Shown here in pieces: positions 10,001-34,963 of a stretch of 64,000 nucleotides of DNA. Source of the stretch: Membranipora membranacea (lineage: Eukaryota > Bryozoa > Gymnolaemata > Cheilostomatida > Membraniporidae); NCBI GenBank assembly GCA_914767715.1, contig OU612068.1, forward strand, positions 9,982,001 to 10,046,000, written 5' to 3'. The position numbers and the translations under genes were made by a program. The first letter of the stretch is position 1, and every line of letters starts with the position of its first letter. Under the pieces are notes generated by a model. The model was not told the origin of the DNA and ran no database searches. It saw only the letters and a list, made by a program, of their open reading frames with translations.

Positions 10001-12946
10001 GTTCGTAGACTATGTAAGTAGAGCAGCCTTTGCTGGTCATGAGAGCATTGATTCCAACAAAGAATGAAGGCGATTACCAACAGTCAGCAGTGCTTGTTTG
10101 TACCAGGCTTATCGATATACTCTAACATCTTCACTGCACCTAAGAAAAGAAATAACAACCAAAACATTTATATTTTAAACTATTAATAATTCAATCTAAA
10201 TTGTGTATGCAGGAAACAGGAAAAGTGTGTAAAAGTATAGTAACACAGAGCAGCACAGTTGGAAGCGCAACTGCCGCTGAGAAAGCCGGTTTCATCGAGG
10301 GCTTGGAGGAGATCACCTCCGCAGGTGTCGAAGTAGGCTGTGTTGCTACTGATGGGCACACAGGTAAAATATACACTACACATGTGATTCATTCAATGGA
10401 AAAGGGATATATACATTGTTAGCTTATGAGTAGTAAATTGTGAAATTTTATGGATTTTCCGTGAAAAATTGGTTTGTAGATCCACACCGAACACAAAGCG
10501 ACCCATATAATAACGATGATAATAATTTGCTATTATTTGTTCTTCATAGGAATAGGTGCCTACATGAGAACAGTCCATCCGGAGAAAAACCACCAACTAG
10601 ATGTGTGGCATGTATGCAAGGGTTTCGTAAAGAAACTGATTGCTGGTGCCACAAATGAGGTAAGAACTTAGGTCAATATAAATTAATAACTTTCATGCAT
10701 TTTCCTACTGGGAGAAAGGTCTTATATAGAAGCTGTCATAGCATATTTTGATGCAAGCTCATGCCAAGTGGAATCAAAATTCAGGTCGTGTGATGCCATG
10801 AGAATAGAGATAAATACAGATTTATTTCAGATATATATATTGTTGGTTTTGTAGAACAAGAAGAAACTCCTCCCCTGGATCAAACACATTACCAACCACA
10901 TGTGGTATGCCGCTTCAAACTGTGGTGGAGACCCGGACCTGCTGGTTCAGATTTTTGACTCTTGCCGGTTTCATGTGGTGAACAAGCATGAGTTTGAGGG
11001 GTATGATACTATCAAACGGTGCCTACACGACCCCATGTCCAGGTAAGAGAAATGATTGACAGGACTGAATGCCGGAAAAATATCAGACATGATATATATT
11101 TTAAAGTTGTCCTCTCGTGTTTTCATTACCCAAAGAGGGGGAAACTTTGTGAACATCTGAATACAAATATTTATAGGGAGCATGAACTAAAGTAATCTGT
11201 TGGCTCTCAGATTGCTATTTCTGTCCACTTGTGACAAAAGTTTCACTTACCTACCAATATCATTTGTAGAGATGAAATTCGTCAATGGGAGTGGCTCGAG
11301 AAGGGCAGTCCTGCCCACAATCTTCTAATTACGGAGCTGGAGAAACCTCACTTCCGTAAATCTCTGGCTAAATTGTCAGAGTCAATCCACACTGGTCAGT
11401 CAGTTCACCACACAAGCTTCTCCGTATACATACAACTATTGCCAAAATTGAATTATAATATAACAGTAAAATTAATTGTGTGACAGGGCATTGGTATAAC
11501 CAACAACCACAATATACAGACAAATCTTATGGGATAGACATCACATTTATTTCAATTGAGATCGTCCAAGTTTTATACACATCATGAATGGTCCAGAGGA
11601 ATCTGGATAGCCTAATACTACTTCTAATCTTATATACTTGCAGGGACGATTGAGAACATCAATAGTTTGACAAATAAGTACGCTCCGAAGAGGCTGAACT
11701 TTGATATGCCCTCGTTCCAGGCTCGTGTCAGACTGGCAGTCATTGATCATAACGAAAACACAGGTCGTCCGGTGCTCCTCGGTGAGTTACGCTTCATCAT
11801 TTTGAAAGTGCTAAAAAATAAATGGGAATTACCGTTCGACTTAGATGCTCTTGACCATATGGACAAGATACCAATCACAGCTGGACGAGCATTGATCACA
11901 AATCAGATTGGGGAATTAAAATGCCATCGTCTAATAAGTATGTGAGATGGTTTTTTCCTCCATCCACCGATGCTTAAATATTAAAGTCCATTTGTTTTGC
12001 TAAACAGATGATGACGGAGAGATGAAAGTTAAAAGAACTTGGAACAAGTTCTCCAAGGAGTGGCGCTGTGCCAGAGTGTACGAGAGGAAATCTCGTAACT
12101 TTGTCAAACTGCTGACTGCTGAGGTGTTAGACGCAGCTCAAGAACCAACACAGAGAAAGCGTCCAGTAAGTAACTTAAAATTAATCATCCTCAGCAGAAA
12201 ATCGCAGAAAATGTGCAGTGTAATACTATATGCAAAAAATAAACAATTTACTAGTGTGTTGCTTTAATGATAAATTCAATGGAATTACAATAATGCATCT
12301 GATCGATACTGGTAAGTAAACATCTTTCATCCAATTTAAAATACATCAACCATATCAACATTAGGCTAGATCATCTTATGATTTCCATTTTGTCCAGGAT
12401 ACCCAAACAGTGAGGCCAACTCGAGTGATCCCACCAACTCATGAGCAGCTCAGGAAAGACTTCATCAGCCGAATGAAGAAGTAAGTAAAAGAGGCGGCCT
12501 CACGTGGCGACGACAGGTGCATGAGGGGTTAGACTCCCCCGTTATCACTGAGGTGGCGAGCCAGCCGGGAGTAGGGGAGGGAGGGAAACCGCTGAGCAAA
12601 CTGAAACCGGAAGGGGGGCCTTTAGCATCAGGCTTCACGTGCCGCCCTCTGTGAGTAAGCAATTAGCATTCATTCATTATGAGCAACAGCAATATAATTG
12701 GCAATAGTTATCAAAGCTTATGAAAAATGATACAGTAATGCTACTTGGTGAAACTGATGGATGCTTTCGAAATTCAACGGCTATGAAATAGTAATGATAC
12801 ATTTGAGCTTGTTAGCAGTGTATTTATCATTAACTTACCGTGAACAGGGTATAGTGTTATTACAACCAGTACACAGATCAGAGATCGTGAGAGAGACTAC
12901 TGTAAGGATGTCCTGTCATATGAAGGCCTGCTGATGGCTGATCAAG
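7022..12946 (+). CDS. THAP-domain, Kolobok-type transposase-like gene, about 12-13 exons
   Basis: Exons 7022-7276, 8559-8742, 8995-9295, 9523-9686, 9928-10013, 10213-10363, 10550-10659, 10855-11042, 11270-11394, 11644-11781, 12008-12165 and 12398-12480 join in one frame (647 aa). A likely 13th exon, 12848-12946, is out of phase by one base. Exon 1 is a THAP zinc finger (CFVCG ... ICSRHF, C2CH pattern). Exon 2 is a Pro-rich linker. Exon 3 holds CSLC ... YRCICGG, a second Cys cluster. Exons 5-6 carry the catalytic-core-like motifs VVTGDGRFDSPGHSARY and GCVATDGHTG. Later exons carry QLDVWHVCKG, ITNHMWYAASNCGGD, EWLEKGSPAHNL, HTG and LTNKYAPKRLNF. I recognise this order from THAP-bearing cut-and-paste transposases of Kolobok type. 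The long open frame and clean splice sites suggest a recent element or a domesticated gene. The superfamily name is from memory. Confidence 0.65.
7749..7873. repeat. Nested inverted repeats (foldback/MITE-like) in intron 1 of the transposase gene
   Basis: CATTCGCATGGC at 7800-7811 is perfectly complementary to GCCATGCGAATG at 7834-7845. Outside it, CGTCCCCA at 7749-7756 pairs with TGGGGACG at 7866-7873. Nested arms suggest a small foldback element or structured RNA. Confidence 0.7.
12490..12650. mobile_element. GC-rich short interspersed element with imperfect inverted ends
   Basis: A 161-nt block that is clearly richer in G+C than its AT-rich surroundings begins 10 nt after an exon donor. 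Its ends, AGAGGCGGCCTCACGTG (12490-12506) and CACGTGCCGCCCTCT (12636-12650), are imperfect inverted repeats. It is probably a MITE or SINE inserted in the intron. No target-site duplication is evident. Confidence 0.5.
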
Positions 12947-12956
12947 GTATCAACTG

Positions 12957-12978
12957 CATATATATATATATATATATG
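12957..12978. repeat. (AT)n microsatellite
   Basis: About ten perfect AT/TA dinucleotides between the last transposase exon and the convergent P2X7-like unit. Confidence 0.9.
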
Positions 12979-13040
12979 CACTGTAAACTACAACACCAGT
13001 GCGTATGAGGTTGAACAAACTCTTTGGGTAAAGAGATGAT

Positions 13041-13056
13041 GGCCCTGAAAAGGGCC
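13041..13056 (-). terminator. Canonical replication-dependent histone mRNA 3' stem-loop
   Basis: On the minus strand this reads GGCCCTTTTCAGGGCC: a perfect 6-bp stem with the UUUC tetraloop, matching the metazoan histone consensus GGYYCUUYUNARRRCC. The 5' flank, CACAAC, is typical. The 3' side reads ATCATCTCTTTACCCAAAGAG, so a purine-rich AAAGAG, like a U7-snRNP histone downstream element, lies about 16 nt past the stem. The stem begins 31 nt after the stop codon of the upstream minus-strand ORF (stop 13090-13088), the usual histone-gene spacing. In known genes this structure binds SLBP and directs cleavage without polyadenylation. Confidence 0.85.
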
Positions 13057-13087
13057 GTTGTGGGGTTACATAGATAAATACAGTGAG

Positions 13088-13609
13088 TTAGTGCTGATGG
13101 AGGGCACAAAGGATCTCATCCACATCACCATTCCTTCCTGGTAAGAAGCCTGTGTACTCTCCTTTAGGATCTGGGAATCGGTGTCGAAGATGTTTGGTGA
13201 CACAAACAGGGATTACCAACCGTCTGTGCTTCCCTAGGTGACCATGAATGAAAGAGATATAATTTCTATATCCATGGTACCTAAAGTGGTTGTTCTCCAT
13301 GAGAGCAAAGTGCAGCATCTCAGGTTGTCTGTACCCATCATTTTTCTGGGCCTGTCTCCATGCAAGCTTAATTGCAGTGTCAGAAATGGCTTCAGCCACA
13401 GAAGCCAGTTTTAAAACACATTGTTCCTGTGAGGCAGGTTCTACAAGTTTGATGTCCCTTGTACATTCCACAGGAAGAGAAGAACTAGCTGTAACACCAA
13501 CTTCCTCTTCATCTTCCTAACTAGCTGTATCACTGAGATCAGGGTACTCAACATCACCAATATCCCTTTTCCTTCTAGGCATGAAGGCATATGCTGATGG
13601 CTCTGCCAT
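13088..13609 (-). pseudogene. Intronless ORF with P2X7 C-terminal (P2RX7_C/'ballast')-like domain, one in-frame TAG
   Basis: Reading from the ATG at 13609 (context CTACCATGG) gives MAEPSAYAFMPRRKRD..., an in-frame TAG at codon 31 (13519-13517), then an acidic stretch (EDEEEV) and a conserved-looking C-terminal half: HGYRNYISFIHGHLGKHRR, LVIPVCVTKHLRHRFPDPKG, EYTGF. That half resembles the end of the cytoplasmic domain of P2X7 receptors, a module also found as stand-alone proteins in many invertebrates. The Cys-rich zinc-binding part of that domain is not seen, and there are no receptor transmembrane segments. The unit has a close TATA box and a histone stem-loop 3' end and no introns. The TAG may be a true lesion, a polymorphism or an error, so pseudogene status is provisional. 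Confidence 0.6.
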
Positions 13610-13670
13610 GGTAGCAAAAATAGCAGCCGGAAGTGATTGAGTAGTCTTAAAAAAACTATATTCATGAAAT

Positions 13671-13676
13671 TTTATA
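13671..13676 (-). promoter_or_regulatory. TATA box of the intronless histone-type unit
   Basis: On the minus strand the sequence AAATATAAAAT has TATAAA 62 nt before the ATG at 13609. This gives a short leader, as in replication-dependent histone genes. Confidence 0.45.
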
Positions 13677-14098
13677 TTTTTTTGGATAGAAACACCAGAT
13701 TTATTGTATTTGTTGTTATTTTAATACATTAGGAGTTGAATAAGTAACAAAAATAATTGCCAAAACAATTTAAATGCATAAAATAAAAAAACAATTCCAC
13801 CTTATTTTGTGAGATTGTAAACAAATCATAGCTTTTCAACTTAGTGCAGTTTATTACAGCCTTTGGGGTTTGAGGGCTGCTGACTGCCCTGGGGTGCACA
13901 ACCAAGGCTTATATCTTGAATATTCAATGGTGAGTATGTTGCCTACCTGTGAAGGCAAATTGCAAGTTGATTCATATTCGGTGAATCCAGTGTTGTGATC
14001 TACTTTAAAAGCATATTATTATTAAAATTAGAAAAGTTATAAAAATGATGAAAGGGGAAGACAACTCATGATTCATGAATTTATAGTTGAATGTTCAG

Positions 14099-14121
14099 CT
14101 GTGGTGGAAAATCCACCACAG
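14099..14121. repeat. Perfect 10-bp hairpin
   Basis: CTGTGGTGGA and TCCACCACAG flank a 3-nt AAA loop. It lies in otherwise unassigned DNA between the P2X7-like unit and contactin. Confidence 0.85.
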
Positions 14122-14859
14122 CATTTCCATATCACGGTGTTTAAAGGAGAAGCGCTGAACATTGGTTTGAATTCAGTGGTGGTGGGCACCTTTTCTGGTG
14201 TTGTAGCAACTTTGGTTTAGAATGAATCTATCTACATCAATGACACAACCTGACATAATTTCATGATACATTTTCATATCTGTTATCTCACATCTGCTTT
14301 TTAGAGTATGCCACTCCGCCTCAGCCATTAGTTGAGATATAAAGTCATATTTACGGTTTTTTTAAACACCATCTAAACGCCTTACGGTTCACAGCCTCTA
14401 AAAATACCTACCCTGGTATGCCCGATGTCTTGACCCCAGACTGAAATGCGGTCTAACGGAGTGCCGCATTACCAAAGTCTTTAACCTTAAGAAGCGGTGA
14501 TCACGTCGGGGACTACCAAATAAGAAAGAAGCCTAGCCACGGATGAGTAAGCCAATCAAAAGATTAAAAGCAATGCTTGGAGTATGTAAAGGTCGATTAT
14601 TTACTCTACTAAGAGAACCTCTAGCTTATTGCATGAATTGCTGTTATCTTAATATACTTACTACTATTTCATAGGGTCATAAAATGTTTTATAATTGTCC
14701 AATTTTTTTTTTCAACTGGTTTGGATTTGTTTCATTTTGAACATTTTCAAAGAAACAACAATAATGGAAGTGTGAAAGTGGAGCCTTGGGTTATTAAATA
14801 AATTACGATATAAAATGTGTTCAGATATTGGCAAATGTGAAATTGTTGAAACAAAGGCT
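14122..14859. other. Unassigned intergenic DNA
   Basis: No coding exon recognised. A moderately GC-rich patch at 14380-14540 is unlike its surroundings and could be an old repeat; I could not classify it. Confidence 0.35.
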
Positions 14860-15035
14860 AAACTGCACATGCGCTCTGGTCCGGAAACCAAAGTAGGTCG
14901 GAAAGTTTTACAAGAGAAAGTAAACTGAATTTTCTTCTTACCGCTCTCTACTCCACTCTCTATATTTTCAACTGCTCATCAACCTTTTCATCATTGACAG
15001 AAGCAGCAAGCTAACTGAACCCCTAAGAGACTGAG
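14860..15035 (+). promoter_or_regulatory. Candidate contactin promoter and 5' UTR exon
   Basis: TGCACATGCGC at about 14874 resembles an NRF1 half-palindrome and GTCCGGAAAC an ETS site. A possible leader exon ends at the donor GAG|GTATGT (15035) and could splice to the acceptor at 15584, just before the coding ATG at 15636. Position is the main argument. Confidence 0.25.
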
Positions 15036-15635
15036 GTATGTATATGCAAGAAATCTGAATCATTGGCTTCAAATCAAAGGATCAGTGAATAAAATTATTC
15101 CTCTAACAACCTCCTGACCTTTCTTAGTTCTATCTAACTAACTACTAAAGTATAAATATTTATTATCTATCATCTATTCTCCTCTTGTCTTGTCTAAGTT
15201 TGTTAACATAAGCTGTAGCTTATGTTCTAAAAAACAGAGAGTCAATACAAAGGGTTTTAATACACCTCAATCAGTGACTGGAATGGAACACTAATTCAAT
15301 TGTCATAAAGTGTTGCTATCAGGTTAGGTTAAATATGTTGTGGCCACCTGATAAGTCTTATTGATTGTTGATCATTGTGTAGCATTTTTGGCACTCAATA
15401 ACATTGCTCATTCTGTGTACAACTTATATCTTATTTGTCCCACTGAAGCAATTGCAAGTCAGGAACCCTTTCATCCAAAGTTAGCTGAACAGCAATCAAT
15501 GATTAAGTTTTGTTCCAATGAAGGTATATGACATTCCTTGTTTGATTGGTTGTAAGAAATTCCATCAATTTGTTTCTATTCTAGTGTCAGCTGATAGAGA
15601 AGCCCATAGGGGGCAAGAGTACGAGTTGGGCAGTT

Positions 15636-31801
<16,166 letters not shown>

Positions 31802-34500
31802 AGTAAGACTCACAATATCTAATCTACTCAGAAGGAATATCGACACTGCAGCCTTGTCAGCATTACACCAAATTTTAAATAGGCTCAGCGATTTGGATGT
31901 TTGAAAAAAGTTATGTGTTTACAAGAGGAAGAATTCAAACATTGTTTCCCAATAGCTTGATGCTTTTATGTGTGCTGACTGCTGATGTGATAATGGCCAA
32001 TGCTGTGCCCGCCAGCCAGATACATTTGGCATGTAGGACATGATGTACATACTTTTATCATTCCCTAAGAGTCTATTTTTATCTTTGAACATTCCCATTT
32101 GAAACATTAATTGCTTTTTTTATCCGGCTATCAATTCCATGCGATACATTCCAGACTTAGTTTTTATGCAATATTTGTATTATATATTGATGATTATGAA
32201 AGTTTTCATACTTTGCCATACAATTCTGAATTCCATTTTTCTCTCAGATGTTGAAGTAAGAAAAAATTAAACTGCCATGTGCAAGTAATCCATATTCACC
32301 GGCCAAGTTTTTATGGCGCTTTATTCCCCAGATGACAGAGATGCCACTAGCTGCAAGAGGAATTTCAGTTTCCTCGAATTTTTTCATTCATGATCCCCTC
32401 CAATTATTCAATGACCAGCATGGCGCACTCAGTGTTTTACCTGGAAACATCAAGATAAACTCGAGCGAGCGGGTGATCCTTTGAGTATTTGTGATCCCTG
32501 AGCAAGGCTAGATTTGATGCCAGTTTTGTATGAGTATAGAGACAGACTGACTAGTTTGGGCAAGCACAATTGTAGCTAAACTGTGAAAATCTTACCTATT
32601 ACTGATTTTGAAAATTCCCTACAGAAGTGAATTTACTACAAAGACCTGCGATTTCTAACGCCTACTTGTCTGTATTGCTGCAGCATTGAACAATTCTGCT
32701 CATTCAGAAACCAACTTATACAGTTTGAACTGTGAGGACAGGTATAACATATACATGGCTGCATCTTAGATAATAAATAATAATACTTATGTGAATGTAT
32801 TATTGTAACCGGCTCCTCCGAGTCTCGTCAAGCATATTTTGAAGCTCCAGCAGTCACCATGCTGAATTTGTGCTGCCAATTCCCTCCCCCCTCTCACATT
32901 ACATTTTGTTACCACAACCTGTGGAGAACATATTTGGATGACATTGGAGATAGATCATTGCACAGTTAATGGGAAACGGAAAACTCTTTAGAAATTTAAA
33001 TTATGATGATACTTCGAATCATTAATGAATCTTCTGATCCGTTTCTTTTACAATTAAATAAATAGCCCCTCAATTTGCCTACCCCCAGCTTGTGCAATGC
33101 TTATGCAAAGATTCATAATTTTGTTTGTGTTTTTTTCTATGAAAATACAAGCCTTTTATTGCAGTTTGAAAGGAGCGCGGTTAGATGACTGAGGGGACTA
33201 TTTGTTCAATTCTTGCTCAATTAGAAGGAATCATTTTAGACCAACTCATTCTTTTGGGAGGAATTGCTAATGGGCGCTCATAGTATGCTTGCAAGCTTTT
33301 CGTACAAAAAAGCGGGAAAGATTTTTGAAACTTTTGCTGGTTGAATAGCAATGCTATGACGAATAACATTCTGTTCTGAGCAAGGAACGGATCAATTTTT
33401 CCTATTATATCTGAGGAAATCTTCTGTTTTCATTTGGCAGACAGTTTGAATTTATGTATCCATTTTGAATGGCTGTGATATTAAAGTTGGATGAAACAGG
33501 AAAAGAGAGCGATTTTCATTTCCATTTGCTCATACACCACAACTGAATTGTTGCACTGGAAAAGTACCTCCGATTCAGTATTTATCTTTCTGTTTCAGAA
33601 AGCATCGTCTGTTTGTTTGAGTTTCGAACATGAAACTGTTTTAATAAAACATTGTATCCTTCTACGATTAATCTAATTGACTGTTATGTCAATTTGTGCA
33701 AGCTTGCGACGGCAAACATGAAAAGGGATTGTAGATGCTAAGAAAATACTAATAATGGTTGGTCAATTCAATAATCTAGCCATTTTCATATTCCAGACCC
33801 ACAATTATGAAATACTGGATAAATAGTATCTATTTCGCTATGTTTAGTTATCTGTTTGTCCAGCTGAAACGCTATACGCTTACTTTGTGTTTACAACGAC
33901 TATGTCAAACAATTCGAATTGGAAGCTAAATCGGATATTAAAATATGGTTTTTCAAAACTATCCATATATGCACTCAAATGTCCAAACTTATTAGCTAAT
34001 CATAAATAATTTGCTCTTTGTTTTGTAAATCCAATATTTTTGTTTTAACTTCACAAGCGAGGTTGAAGTTCTGTATCGCATTGCAGCGTACAAAATTCTG
34101 TTTTAGGGTATTTGTTTACCTTTCCTACTCAAGTTGGTGCAATGTACCTCAACGACAACATTGTACTACCACGGCTTAGGCTTTACAGGTTTTCTTTCAA
34201 AGGAAAACTTAGATTAAGAAAATATTGCTCTACCCCCTATCATGGGCGCCTTTTTTACTTTCATTCCCACAAGCTTGAAATAAGTAGCGATGTCTGCTTG
34301 GACTGTAAGGCACTGGTTACCAGTATAGACAAAACTTGGTATAAGATGTCCACAAATGTTTAAACTGGTAGTAGCCAATCATGTTCCTCCATTTGCGAAT
34401 GTAGCCAATGAGCTTCGCCCATCAGTAAATAACAGCTGTATCATTATGCAGCACATGTTGGCTTGCGCCTTGATTATGTCATAGCCACTCTCACTAACTG
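31802..34500. other. Contactin 3' UTR and contactin-PDZRN intergenic DNA
   Basis: No coding exon recognised on either strand. In particular there is no C3HC4 RING or TRAF-type zinc-finger exon that could belong to a longer PDZRN form. Confidence 0.55.
32773..32778 (+). terminator. Possible contactin poly(A) signal
   Basis: AATAAA about 970 nt after the contactin stop. It is in an AT-rich stretch, so chance occurrence is possible. Confidence 0.25.
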
Positions 34501-34533
34501 TATAAAAAGCATATAATTATTTAATCTATAAAA
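34501..34533 (+). promoter_or_regulatory. Candidate PDZRN promoter: two TATA-like elements
   Basis: TATAAAAA (34501-34508) and TATAAAA (34527-34533) precede the first recognised PDZRN exon by about 180-210 nt. They would suit a dedicated promoter for this N-terminal form. Confidence 0.3.
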
Positions 34534-34714
34534 GCCTTTTACACCAAACAGCTTGCAGACTTGCACTATAATCCTCTCTAACAGCTGCACATGGTTCGGT
34601 ACATGGTACATCTAGAAAATAAACACAAACATAGCAGACAGGTTTCAGACAAACAAATTGGAACAGCTAAACCATCAACACCACAATAGATTTTGCATTT
34701 GCGAGTGACAATAA

Positions 34715-34963
34715 ATGAGATTTAAGATGCTACCACAGATGGTAGATATGATGCCGGCAGCGTGTAGTAAGCTGACTCAGGATAAGATAGATAGAATGAG
34801 AGCAGAGATGGAGAATGTGATCCGGCAGCAGTCGCTAACTATTAGTCAGCTGGAGGAGGAGTTACGTCATATAGAGCTGCTGCAGAGACCAGCTGCCGAC
34901 GTTGCGTCCGATGGTACTGATATAGAGAGGTACTGTCAGCAGAATGCACCAGATCTTGAGCAG
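34715..34963 (+). CDS. PDZRN: PDZRN exon 1: N-terminal coiled coil
   Basis: MRFKMLPQMVDMMPAACSKL followed by a heptad-rich DKIDRMRAEMENVIRQQSL ... QLEEELRHIELLQ stretch. TAA directly precedes the ATG in frame and no acceptor lies between them, so translation of this transcript should start here. Confidence 0.8.

Noticed and set aside
13441-13665. Minus-strand frame rich in Leu/Val ahead of the P2X7-like ORF
   Set aside because: Out-of-frame shadow. The frame that starts at the ATG at 13609 joins the conserved domain and has a good start context.
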